DNA of 42,742 nucleotides from CAYRFF01 sp964436125 (GTDB lineage Bacteria > Bacteroidota > Bacteroidia > Chitinophagales > Saprospiraceae), in contig CAYTBT010000026.1 of assembly GCA_964436125.1 (NCBI GenBank), forward strand, positions 1 to 42,742. Reading direction: 5' to 3'. The notes beneath the pieces are model-generated. The model made no database searches. It saw only the letters and a list, made by a program, of their open reading frames with translations, and was not told the origin of the DNA. Shown here one piece after another: positions 25,822 to 33,648 of this stretch. How positions within the stretch are numbered: the stretch's first letter is position 1; each line of letters opens with the position of its first letter. The translations under genes were made by a program, and so were the position numbers.

Positions 25822-25906
25822 TGCACACGCTGAGAGATGTTATCTTTTCGGGCGGGCCATCCCTTTTATGGGTTAGGGGCATGTGTGCGACTAAGATGAT
25901 ATCTCT
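25822..25906 (+). other. potential H-type pseudoknot followed by a T-run
   Basis: Arm 1 TGCACACG (25822-25829) can pair with TGTGTGCG (25882-25889). Arm 2 AGAGATGTTATCTT (25833-25846) can pair with AAGATGATATCTCT (25893-25906). The order arm 1, arm 2, arm 1', arm 2' is that of an H-type pseudoknot. Stem 2 is 14 pairs with two G-T wobbles. TTTT follows at once, as in an intrinsic terminator. No known RNA family recognised. Confidence 0.4.
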
Positions 25907-25950
25907 TTTTCTGCAATCAATAGAATGCCGACATTAGTAAAGCTCTGCAT

Positions 25951-26004
25951 TGTCACGCTGATTCAGCTGATGTATACTGCTTAAAGCAGCATTAATAAGT
26001 GACA
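25951..26004. other. potential three-stem element
   Basis: Outer stem TGTCAC/GTGACA enclosing GCTG-ATT-CAGC and CTGCT-TAA-AGCAG. Short stems, so chance is possible. Confidence 0.3.
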
Positions 26005-26309
26005 CCTTGGCGTTATTCTCGCTGATCTCATTCTGTTTAATCGATAAAATAATTACTATTCTTCAATCCCACTGTTTCCTGATTCCTACGACAAAACTCC
26101 TCCTCCCATGGACAGCTGGAAGCCTGATATGGGGATTGACATTTAGGGGTTGGAGATGGTAAATCCAGCTCGTCAATCATAAGTGCATAATAAATTCTCC
26201 GGGAATAAGCTCTATATTTCCAGTTAATCTAGAGATGATTATTCATGTCAAGTTTCCTTCCACAATCTTATTTCCCATCGGCTTCATTATCGTTCATAGA
26301 AATAAAATT

Positions 26310-26537
26310 CTACTTCGCTATTATAGTCTGTCTGTAAGATGCATACAAACCAATCAATACCAATACGGCTATTACTCCTGTGTAAAATGAAATGCCTGCT
26401 TCAAAATATAGCCACAAGATGAACAGTGGAGCTACAATCAATTTAAGATAAAAGCGCTTCCGGGCAGACAGCTTTGCCATAAAAAACTGCGGCACAATTA
26501 ATAGAATTATAACTATTCCTAACAGTATCCACTCCAT
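26310..26537 (-). CDS. small membrane protein, unknown
   Basis: 75 aa. Two or three hydrophobic segments (MEWILLGIVIILLIVPQFFM, APLFILWLYFEAGISF, GVIAVLVLIGLYASY) separated by basic loops. No family recognised. It is 152 bp downstream of carbonic anhydrase on the same strand and may be the last gene of that unit. Confidence 0.6.
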   Translation of the reverse strand: MEWILLGIVIILLIVPQFFMAKLSARKRFYLKLIVAPLFILWLYFEAGISFYTGVIAVLVLIGLYASYRQTIIAK

Positions 26538-26689
26538 AATAATCTCATTTAGGCAATTCCTCGAATTAGTTTTTTAGCTATATACTTTTCCTTTCTCCCC
26601 GGAGGCGGCATCTGCCAGAAGCTGAAAAACTGTAATAGTTCCCTTTGCACGTAGGAGGCGGAAGCAAGGCTATAAATCCATTCCTCAGA

Positions 26690-27304
26690 TCATTCATAGA
26701 ACTCCACGGCACCTGTCTTGATGTCGTACATCGCACCGACAAGTTTAATTTCACCATTTTCCTCCATCTTCTGCAAGATAGGACTTTTTCTATGAATTTC
26801 CTCAAGTGCAACTTCCACATTTTCCTTGGACACTAAATCGCGGAAAGCAAGAGATCCATCATGTGGGTGTGAATCTACCCGGTCTATTGCAGGCTTAATC
26901 TTGGATAATAAGCCTGTAAGATTTCCAAGTTGTGCATCATCACAAGCACCTTTTACGGCACCGCAACCCGTGTGTCCCATAACTACAATGAGATGCGCTC
27001 CTGCGAGTCTGGCCCCGAATTCCATGCTGCCCAGCACGTCTTCATTAATGACATTGCCGGCAACACGGATACTGAATAAGTCCCCTAGACCTTGATCAAA
27101 TACCAGTTCAGTAGGCACTCGTGAATCAATACAGCTCAATATGGTCGCATAAGGGAATTGACCTTGTGTCGTTGATTTGATTTGGTGGTTAAAATTCTTT
27201 TCTACTTGCTTATTCTGTTGATATCTCAAGTTCCCTTCCTTGAGCAATTGAAGGCCTTTATCCGGTGTAATATTAAATTGCGCTTCCTTGTTGCTTGCTT
27301 TCAT
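26690..27304 (-). CDS. beta-class carbonic anhydrase
   Basis: 204 aa, cytosolic zinc enzyme interconverting CO2 and bicarbonate. Zinc ligands are visible: Cys and the Asp-Arg dyad in SCIDSRVP near residue 59, then His and Cys in MGHTGCGAVKGA near residue 112. Length is usual for bacterial beta enzymes. It lies at the end of a respiratory cluster, where bicarbonate supply or pH balance would be useful, and this same window encodes the bicarbonate-using PurK. The upstream region holds nested palindromes and a candidate -7 box. Confidence 0.94.
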   Translation of the reverse strand: MKASNKEAQFNITPDKGLQLLKEGNLRYQQNKQVEKNFNHQIKSTTQGQFPYATILSCIDSRVPTELVFDQGLGDLFSIRVAGNVINEDVLGSMEFGARLAGAHLIVVMGHTGCGAVKGACDDAQLGNLTGLLSKIKPAIDRVDSHPHDGSLAFRDLVSKENVEVALEEIHRKSPILQKMEENGEIKLVGAMYDIKTGAVEFYE

Positions 27305-27318
27305 GGTGATATTTTATT

Positions 27319-27382
27319 TATGACAGTCATATTATTATGACCATAACAAAAGTCCATATTCTCTCGGAAACAAGCAAAATTA
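27319..27382 (-). promoter_or_regulatory. nested palindromes and candidate -7 box before carbonic anhydrase
   Basis: Three overlapping inverted repeats: TATGAC-A-GTCATA (27319-27331), GTCATA-TTAT-TATGAC (27326-27341) and TTATG-AC-CATAA (27335-27346). Upstream of them on the minus strand is TAATTTTG (27382-27375), a TAnnTTTG match. The repeats would sit in the transcript leader or act as an operator; a Crp/Fnr-type regulator is possible but unproven. Confidence 0.45.
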
Positions 27383-27425
27383 ATGCCTGAAGAAGTGGAT
27401 GAAAATCTAAAATAAGGATTTTCTG

Positions 27426-28328
27426 TTATTCATCCATCTCCAGCACCATCTCCTTTCTTCCATATATCAATCCGGTCACGAGATGATACAGGGCATAAAC
27501 TTCCCAGGCAAATGGGATATAACCGAGATATCCGAGAGCCGGCATTTCAAAGAGATGCCAGAAATCGACAAATGGAACATTGTAAATCCACTTGGGATTG
27601 GAATAGTAGTTCCACATCTCCCAGAAGAAACCACAGATAACACATCCGATTGCAAGGCATATAATCGTTTTCCATCGTCCTTGAGTTGCCTGTCTCATAA
27701 GGCTGGGATAACCGAGTTTATAGTTGATAATATCAAATATCAGATACAGAGATATCCACAGAAATGCCGCTGAATATTGCGGTACCCACAATGTGAGTAC
27801 AAGCATGACAATACCGGCAATAAACCATGTAGTCAATGATTTTTCTGACACCTTGAAGGAGATGCGCATGGATTTATCTTTAAAAAAGCTATTTACCAGC
27901 TCTGTAGTCTCAAATACCGCCGGTATCACCGTACAGAAACATATCGTCGCAAAGGTGAAGTACTCTATGTCCGTAAATAAATGTCGAGCGGTATAGATCC
28001 AGTAATCTGTGCGTAAATCTATGAGCTCAAAGAGCCACCAAAATGGAGCAGATACGATAAAGAGCGAAATGAACATTTTAAAATTGCGAGCAAGGATGGA
28101 GTGTCCATTTGTCCGCACGTAAACCCAGGCGTCAACAGTAAGTATATAACCTAGCCACATCGGGAAGAAGCCCCAGTGCGTTCTCAGTCCATCAAGATTC
28201 CAGTTCAGATACCAGAATAATAATGCCAGTGCGATCCCCAGCCAGCCATGCCATGGCCAGCTTTTCTTCTCTGTCAATAGGTGAACATTCTCGTCTTGTA
28301 GGTGCTCTTGCGTATTTATCCCATCCAT
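27426..28328 (-). CDS. polytopic membrane protein, unknown
   Basis: 300 aa with about eight hydrophobic segments, for example GWLGIALALLFWYLNW, MFISLFIVSAPFWWLFEL, FTFATICFCTVIPAVF, TWFIAGIVMLVLTLWV and IICLAIGCVICGFFWEMW. Rich in Trp and aromatic residues at membrane edges. No catalytic motif or named family recognised. It lies between the haemoglobin/oxidase genes and carbonic anhydrase on the same strand, so a role in the respiratory membrane is possible but only inferred from position. Confidence 0.75.
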   Translation of the reverse strand: MDGINTQEHLQDENVHLLTEKKSWPWHGWLGIALALLFWYLNWNLDGLRTHWGFFPMWLGYILTVDAWVYVRTNGHSILARNFKMFISLFIVSAPFWWLFELIDLRTDYWIYTARHLFTDIEYFTFATICFCTVIPAVFETTELVNSFFKDKSMRISFKVSEKSLTTWFIAGIVMLVLTLWVPQYSAAFLWISLYLIFDIINYKLGYPSLMRQATQGRWKTIICLAIGCVICGFFWEMWNYYSNPKWIYNVPFVDFWHLFEMPALGYLGYIPFAWEVYALYHLVTGLIYGRKEMVLEMDE

Positions 28329-28457
28329 ATCATGAAGTACACTTATTTATTGGCTTTTGTTTAAAATGTTATTTGCGCAAGCTAATTTATTAATACCGGT
28401 TCAATTGAATTTATTCTCTTGCTCACGACCTTTTTATTTCCTTCAATAGAAAAAGCT

Positions 28458-28922
28458 TCAATCTACTCCATCCGTTCTCTGAACATCCACATTCTTGAAA
28501 AGAGAAAGCCCAAATATGGTCAGGCAGATGCACTTAACTATCTCTGCATAGACATAGTAGTCATGAATATATTCAGGTGCGGTCATATATCCGCTATGAA
28601 AATATAGATTAATCTGTTCCTCGAGTACCGGCAAGAGCCAGAAAGTCTGTAATCCTAGGATGGCAATAGTAATCAGGTAAAAGATATTCCGCCAGGAATA
28701 AAATGCTCCGGCGATGATGATATCAAGGCATATAGCAATTGCGAGAACCCACTCAATTTTATTGAGCGCATTGAACATAAGCTCACCTATACCGAGGCCC
28801 ACCGATAGGCTTACACCGGGAGCACGGAATTTCAGCCATGACTCTAGAAAACTAATTGCACACACAAATCCTATCCAGAGGAAAGCTGCAATGAGGCCCA
28901 CCGGCAGCTTCACCGTGGTCAT
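28458..28922 (-). CDS. four-helix membrane protein, unknown
   Basis: 154 aa with four predicted transmembrane helices (LIAAFLWIGFVCAISFLESW, KIEWVLAIAICLDIIIAGAF, IFYLITIAILGLQTFWLL, VKCICLTIFGLSLF). The start overlaps the stop of the truncated-haemoglobin gene by 4 bp, so the two are probably co-translated. That suggests a membrane partner for the haemoglobin or oxidase. No family recognised with confidence. Confidence 0.75.
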   Translation of the reverse strand: MTTVKLPVGLIAAFLWIGFVCAISFLESWLKFRAPGVSLSVGLGIGELMFNALNKIEWVLAIAICLDIIIAGAFYSWRNIFYLITIAILGLQTFWLLPVLEEQINLYFHSGYMTAPEYIHDYYVYAEIVKCICLTIFGLSLFKNVDVQRTDGVD

Positions 28923-29314
28923 ACAATCGGTTTAGTGGAATTTTCCCGATAGTATTGTATCTTGTATTGGAACATCTGCGCCATACGCATACTCTGCATC
29001 TTGGCCTGTTCCGCTTTCTCCCCTTCAAAGTTCTCGTCCAATGTCTCGTAAAACAAGCTCAACCAGCGATTAAAGTGTTTTTCTTCAACCGGTAAATTGA
29101 TGTGGTGCATAAAGGGACTTCCATAATACGTCCTCTCTCCCAGCAATATCGTCTGCCAGAAACGATACATTTTATCGAGATGTTGAGGCCAGGTATCTTG
29201 TATTACCTCCTCAAATATATCCTTCAGTAATTCATCTTTACGGACTTTACCGTAAAAATCATCGACTAATATCTTGATCTCATCTATTGTGAGAATTTCT
29301 TTCTTATCTTCCAT
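28919..29314 (-). CDS. group III truncated haemoglobin
   Basis: 131 aa. Key positions fit group III: Tyr B10 in VDDFYGKVR near residue 21, proximal His F8 and the conserved Trp in EEKHFNRWLSLF near residues 78-89, and a WQTILLGERTYYG region. A small haem protein that binds O2 or NO. Its gene starts within the stop codon of the preceding gene (TGATG) and is clearly part of the cbb3 oxidase operon, which points to oxygen delivery to, or NO protection of, the oxidase. Confidence 0.92.
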   Translation of the reverse strand: MEDKKEILTIDEIKILVDDFYGKVRKDELLKDIFEEVIQDTWPQHLDKMYRFWQTILLGERTYYGSPFMHHINLPVEEKHFNRWLSLFYETLDENFEGEKAEQAKMQSMRMAQMFQYKIQYYRENSTKPIV

Positions 29315-29796
29315 CAGAAAAATGATTCATATAAACCGGGCTCCCAGTACATGATTATATAGTATAATCCGTATGCAATAAATGCAATCACCATAAGCCA
29401 TACCCAGAATGGAATAGCCTTGGGTGTCTCAGAACCCACAATAATAAATTTATCTTTACGCTCACTACCATAAGCATTAATCGTAACAGAAAATTCCTCG
29501 TTCACCACATCATTATCATTCAAGCCCACAACGGCTATCGTAGGCCCGTTTTTCACCTCAAATGGAATTATCCGTATCCCTTCAGAACCATCGGTTGACT
29601 TAGCAACAATTTTCAAGGTATGTTTTCCATCCACCATTCTCGTGGTATCAAGTCGTATTTTCACCGGTGAGGCAAATTCCCCAAATGGATATTCTTCATC
29701 GTCGAGAAATACTTTAATGATACTCTTCTCCCCTTTTAATTCATCGAGCGCATTTCTTAAGGCAATATTTATGCTTCCTTTTTCCTTTTCTGCCAT
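29314..29796 (-). CDS. membrane-anchored Ig-like protein of the cbb3 cluster
   Basis: 160 aa. Residues of about 15-120 form a beta-sandwich-like domain (SPVKIRLDTTRMVDGKHTLK, GPTIAVVGLNDNDVVNEEFS). A single transmembrane segment (IPFWVWLMVIAFIAYGLYYI) near the C-terminus follows. There is no signal peptide, so it is probably tail-anchored. I recall similar proteins annotated in Bacteroidota cbb3 operons as accessory or cytochrome c-like, but no haem motif is present. Possibly an assembly factor or a substitute for a missing small subunit. Confidence 0.7.
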   Translation of the reverse strand: MAEKEKGSINIALRNALDELKGEKSIIKVFLDDEEYPFGEFASPVKIRLDTTRMVDGKHTLKIVAKSTDGSEGIRIIPFEVKNGPTIAVVGLNDNDVVNEEFSVTINAYGSERKDKFIIVGSETPKAIPFWVWLMVIAFIAYGLYYIIMYWEPGLYESFF

Positions 29797-29803
29797 GGTG
29801 TGA

Positions 29804-30076
29804 TTATTTATTAACTACGATATTTTTAATATGATCAGCATTTTTTTCTCCCGGCTTGATCAATACTTTGGCAAAGAGCACAAAGCATACAAGAACAATT
29901 ACTGCTGCAGTCCACATAATAATGTAATCGAGAGGTCCTTGAGGTCCTACTCCATGCACAACTCCCTGTAAAAACTCAGGCTGGTTTTCTTTACATAATT
30001 CACAGGCATATATTCCTACAGGAAACTGCATTAGGAGGAGGGCTCCCAGAACTATAATCCTTTTAATATTTTTCAT
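29804..30076 (-). CDS. small membrane subunit of the cbb3 cluster, CELC motif
   Basis: 90 aa. Signal peptide to about residue 24 (ending GIYA), then CELCKENQPEFLQG with a CxxC pair, GPLDYIIMWTAAVIVLVCFV as one transmembrane helix, and a cytoplasmic tail with FAKVLIKPGEKNADHIK. The conserved WTA/IKPGEKN pattern is one I associate with Bacteroidota oxidase operons. It may take the place of CcoQ or the membrane anchor of CcoP. The CxxC is not followed by His, so it is not a haem c site; metal binding or a disulfide is possible. Confidence 0.7.
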   Translation of the reverse strand: MKNIKRIIVLGALLLMQFPVGIYACELCKENQPEFLQGVVHGVGPQGPLDYIIMWTAAVIVLVCFVLFAKVLIKPGEKNADHIKNIVVNK

Positions 30077-30174
30077 CTCACTTGATTTTTAACGATTTTG
30101 GATCTATTAAACACTCATCATATCATTCTTGCATTCTTTCTTTCCGCTTACGCAAATGTCGGTGTGCGAACCTT

Positions 30175-31176
30175 TTATTGATTCAAGGTCTCGACCATTT
30201 TACGGATTTCTTTTACTTTTTCTACAGTAACTTCCGGCGCATCATTACTCCAGCTACTCCGCTCATGTGTGGCAATAGCAGCAATTTCTTCATCACTGAG
30301 AATATCAGCAAATGGTGTCATGACCGCATATTCAGCTCTTGCATCATATCCCATCAAGATAATTTTAATCATCTTCTCCGGATTTTCATCATTCACGATC
30401 GGGCTTCCATCCAGTGGAGGGAAAGCACCGGGAACACCTTTTCCATTGGCTTGGTGACAAGCGGAGCAGTGTGTCATATACAATGCTTCACCATCCAGCC
30501 CACCGGCTTCACCACCGTCGCCGGCCTTCTCCTCTTCTCGTGTTGATGGGATGAAAGCAACTGGTGGATTCTCTAGAGAAGCTTGTTTCAAGGTATTCAG
30601 GTAAGCAATAAGATCAAGTAATTCCTGCGTAGCCGTAACGACGAGATTGGTATCGCTGAGATACTTCTTAGGGATAGGGACTACGACATCCTCATCACTC
30701 ACCTCGCTTGAATCCTTTTTCTCATAAAACCACGGATAACTTGGCATAACTGAAGCTTCCACAACAATACGCGGATTATAAAAATGCAGTAAATGCCAGT
30801 CTCTTCCGGGGCGACGATCACCGATACTCGTTAAATCCGGTCCGGTACGTTCACTACCGAGAAGCGATGGCGATTGCTGCCACCAGTTGGGCTTCTGCTT
30901 ACTATAATAATAATCAGATGGAATAGAAGGTCTATCACCCCACATCTTATCCATCTCAATGTTTCTCACCTGTTGAGTATGGCAAGCCATACAATTTTCA
31001 GCGACATATACTTCAAGGCCACGTTGTTCCTGAGCTGTCATCGGCTCCATAGATGGAAGTGGCTTGGCCTCCATTAAATCAAGTGCCGGCAATACGGACA
31101 CAAGCATACTTAAGGCTATATATATAAGCAAAGACGTATTGGCTAAGCTTTTATGATCTTTATGGAAATTAAACAT
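30175..31176 (-). CDS. ccoO: cbb3 oxidase subunit CcoO fused to a CcoP-type cytochrome c domain
   Basis: 333 aa. One N-terminal transmembrane helix, then a CcoO-type mono-haem domain with CMACH near residue 62 and the characteristic QQVRNIEMDKMWGDRPSIPSD stretch. A Glu/Gly linker (REEEKAGDGGEAGG) leads to a second cytochrome c domain with CSACH near residue 238 and a later Met ligand candidate. The arrangement merges CcoO with one CcoP-like haem domain, so the complex would carry electrons through two c haems to CcoN. The gene is 11 bp downstream of ccoN. Confidence 0.92.
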   Translation of the reverse strand: MFNFHKDHKSLANTSLLIYIALSMLVSVLPALDLMEAKPLPSMEPMTAQEQRGLEVYVAENCMACHTQQVRNIEMDKMWGDRPSIPSDYYYSKQKPNWWQQSPSLLGSERTGPDLTSIGDRRPGRDWHLLHFYNPRIVVEASVMPSYPWFYEKKDSSEVSDEDVVVPIPKKYLSDTNLVVTATQELLDLIAYLNTLKQASLENPPVAFIPSTREEEKAGDGGEAGGLDGEALYMTHCSACHQANGKGVPGAFPPLDGSPIVNDENPEKMIKIILMGYDARAEYAVMTPFADILSDEEIAAIATHERSSWSNDAPEVTVEKVKEIRKMVETLNQ

Positions 31177-31187
31177 ATTTTCTGTTT

Positions 31188-33038
31188 TTAATTATTCACA
31201 GTTTCTACGGCTTCTAAATCTGCTATTTTAGGGAGCTCTATTTCCTTGCGTTTCTTAACCATCGTATAGAAATTATATCCAAAGATAAAGTGTGACAACA
31301 ACATCATAGAACCTCCGATTGCTCTCCATACATAATATGGCTGCATTAAGATTACTGAGTTAATGAATGATTCACCTGCAATCCAGCTCAAGCCCTTTAA
31401 GGTACCACCGGCCATCATGGAAATCATGTAGGCAAATAATCCGACAAATGCAAGCCAGAAATGTGCTCCTACGAGTATCTGACTCGGCTCCTTTCCCGTA
31501 ATCTTGGGCAATATGGCATATATACACGCCCATAAAATAAAGCATATAATACCGTACATCGTCATGTGTGAGTGTGCTACGTTAAAGTCTGTAAAGTGCC
31601 AGATGAAATTGGTAAAGCGGAATGCCTGTAAGCTTCCTTGTGTCGATCCGACAAAATAAAAGACTACGCCCACGAGGAAAAATGGTAAAACATAACTCTT
31701 CCCTATCTCGCTCCAGCTACCACGCATCGTCATGAGAAAGTTAGTTGTTCCGGCGACAACCGGTATGACCATTCCCACACTGAACACAATCGCTACTGTC
31801 TGTAGCCACCACGGTAGCGGACTGAATATGAAGTGGTGCGTTCCTATCATCGTATAAAATAGTAGCTGCGTCCAGAATGCGAGCACACCTAGAGAATATG
31901 AATAGATAGGCTTATTCAGTGAGGATGGTAAATAGTAATATATAAGTCCTAGTGTGAAGGTCATAAACCACATCCCCACACCCTGATGCATGTAGTAACC
32001 TTGAATAACCGTTTCACCGAGCCCTACCTGAAGATTGGGGATATAAGCTATGACAACTATCGTCATTGTCCATAATAAACCGGCAAATAAATACCAGTTG
32101 GAAATATAAATCTCAGATACTTTCCGACTTGCTACTGTCTTATAATAATTCCTAAAAGTAATGAATAAACCTATGGCAAATAGGATAAATACCGGCCAGA
32201 TATATTCTCTGTATTCCCCTCCTCCGTTATTATACCCGGCCATAAGACATATATTGCCCAGCAGTACGGTGATATTGATCAAGGCCCAGCTCCACCAGGC
32301 CCATTTATAACTATATAACTTGGTATTGGAGGTTCTCGCGACAACAAAATACCCCAATCCTATCATCGCATTGGAGGCCCAGCCCCAGAAAACTGTATTG
32401 GTATGTACCGGACGTAAGCGACCGAAAGAAAGCCATCGAATACTGTCTAGCTCAGGCCAGACAAACTTCATCCCCAGATATTCACCGACCGTTGTCCCGA
32501 ATATCAACCAAAATGCAGAAGCGCCGATAAACCATATTACGATTTTCTTCAGCTCCTCCGGGGTTTTAATCTTTATGCTCCCCTTTTTTTTTTCGTCAAA
32601 GAGTGGCCGATCCGGGTCGTGTGTTATCTTGGATATTCTCCCCTTGCTGTCCGTGGCATCTTTATTGCTTCCGAGCTCGTCTCCACTTAATTTATAGTTT
32701 AAAGCTTCTTTACGTTGCTTCAGAATTTCTGCTATTTCATCATCCTCAAGACCTATTAAACGCTCGGAGAATTCTAGCTTATCAACAGCTACCTTCTTCC
32801 GCTTCAAGGTGTCAAAGTAGGATGATAAACGAATAGCCAGTATGACTACTGCTATCAACACAACTACACTTATCAGTACAATTGTTCCTATCACTCCAGG
32901 ACTCGTTAACCAATTATCCCCACTTACACTTGATTGCGCATAAGCTATTGCAGGAAATATTGCTGCCAATACAAAGAAGATTACCCCCATTTTACTCAGG
33001 GCCTTACTCTTACAAAAACGATCAAAAATCTTTCTCAT
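31188..33038 (-). CDS. ccoN: cbb3-type cytochrome c oxidase catalytic subunit CcoN
   Basis: 616 aa. The N-terminal 165 residues are an extension: a signal-like segment ending in YAQ, one helix, and a long charged region. The C-type oxidase core follows, with at least ten helices. Ligand motifs: RLRPVHTNTVFWGW (low-spin haem His), GTHHFIFSPLPWW (two Cu-B His) and HFTDFNVAHSHMTMYG (haem b3 and b His). It reduces O2 to water with high affinity. No ccoG, ccoH or ccoS is seen nearby. First gene of the operon, with a promoter at 33107-33137. Confidence 0.95.
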   Translation of the reverse strand: MRKIFDRFCKSKALSKMGVIFFVLAAIFPAIAYAQSSVSGDNWLTSPGVIGTIVLISVVVLIAVVILAIRLSSYFDTLKRKKVAVDKLEFSERLIGLEDDEIAEILKQRKEALNYKLSGDELGSNKDATDSKGRISKITHDPDRPLFDEKKKGSIKIKTPEELKKIVIWFIGASAFWLIFGTTVGEYLGMKFVWPELDSIRWLSFGRLRPVHTNTVFWGWASNAMIGLGYFVVARTSNTKLYSYKWAWWSWALINITVLLGNICLMAGYNNGGGEYREYIWPVFILFAIGLFITFRNYYKTVASRKVSEIYISNWYLFAGLLWTMTIVVIAYIPNLQVGLGETVIQGYYMHQGVGMWFMTFTLGLIYYYLPSSLNKPIYSYSLGVLAFWTQLLFYTMIGTHHFIFSPLPWWLQTVAIVFSVGMVIPVVAGTTNFLMTMRGSWSEIGKSYVLPFFLVGVVFYFVGSTQGSLQAFRFTNFIWHFTDFNVAHSHMTMYGIICFILWACIYAILPKITGKEPSQILVGAHFWLAFVGLFAYMISMMAGGTLKGLSWIAGESFINSVILMQPYYVWRAIGGSMMLLSHFIFGYNFYTMVKKRKEIELPKIADLEAVETVNN

Positions 33039-33106
33039 CTCTTATTATTATTAATACAGTATTCACTCTGTTCTGATAATGTCATTCATTCACTTAGTTG
33101 CCAAGG

Positions 33107-33137
33107 CAAATCTATAACAATTTTTATTTCCGACAAA
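33107..33137 (-). promoter_or_regulatory. Bacteroidota-type promoter for the ccoN operon
   Basis: On the minus strand TTTG (33137-33134), a 19-base spacer, then TAGATTTG (33114-33107): an exact fit to the Bacteroidota sigma-factor pattern. It lies 69 bases upstream of the ccoN start. Confidence 0.75.
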
Positions 33138-33617
33138 TTTATCAGAAATATTCTTCACCGAAGTCTTTTCAACTTGCCACTACTTCTTTAATTACCTTGT
33201 AATGCACCTAAAATACATTATTTACATCGCCTCAGGCCTCAATATACAATTTTTTTATTACACTTCTTACAATTTCGGACACTAACTGATTCTCCTCATA
33301 ATTTCTACTGATCTAGCTCATGTTTTATGCTTTACTATCTCCTCAGCTTCCTCCTATAGGAAAATATCAAGTCCTTACCCCTTCAACTCTATTTGTTAAT
33401 CACGGATATTTATTCTGAGAGGAAGGTGTTCTTATCATTGTGCTTGTAATTCTCCCAATATATTGCTCGTGGCCCATCTCATGTTATATCACGCATTCTT
33501 CAGACTAGGTCGATCTAGCTCTCTTTGCTTACAGTTCTGTCTTGAATCCTTCCTCCTGTTCCCGGAATTATACAATTCTTTCCATAAATTGTATAAGAGT
33601 AAATTGAAAGATACCTA

Positions 33618-33625
33618 TACCTTTG
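33618..33625 (+). promoter_or_regulatory. candidate -7 box for the copper ATPase (TACCTTTG)
   Basis: TAnnTTTG match, 23 bases before the ATG at 33649; no TTTG at the expected -33 distance. The rest of the 610-bp divergent region (33138-33617) shows nothing else I can name. Confidence 0.5.
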
Positions 33626-33648
33626 TGTTAAAGCTAAAAGGAAGCATT

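Larger units (their letters stand above)
25480..26309. other. gene-free region with structured segments
   Basis: Contents in order: a MITE-like end (25480-25500); an imperfect stem ATGACTGAATAT with ATATTCGGTCAT (25503 to about 25576); two copies of the palindromic GACCTCGGAGAGGTC (near 25610 and 25660); a 26-bp perfect palindrome (25749-25774); a potential pseudoknot (25822-25906); and a potential three-stem element (25951-26004). From 26005 to 26309 I see nothing further. No credible protein-coding frame found. Confidence 0.6.

Noticed and set aside
25480..26309. Group II intron or full insertion sequence
   Set aside because: GTGTGCGAC near 25883 resembles an intron 5' end, but there is no domain V-like hairpin and no reverse transcriptase or transposase frame.
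33463..33648. Longer copper ATPase starting at 33463
   Set aside because: The added 62 residues have no metal-binding or membrane-protein character, and the -7 box at 33618 lies within them.
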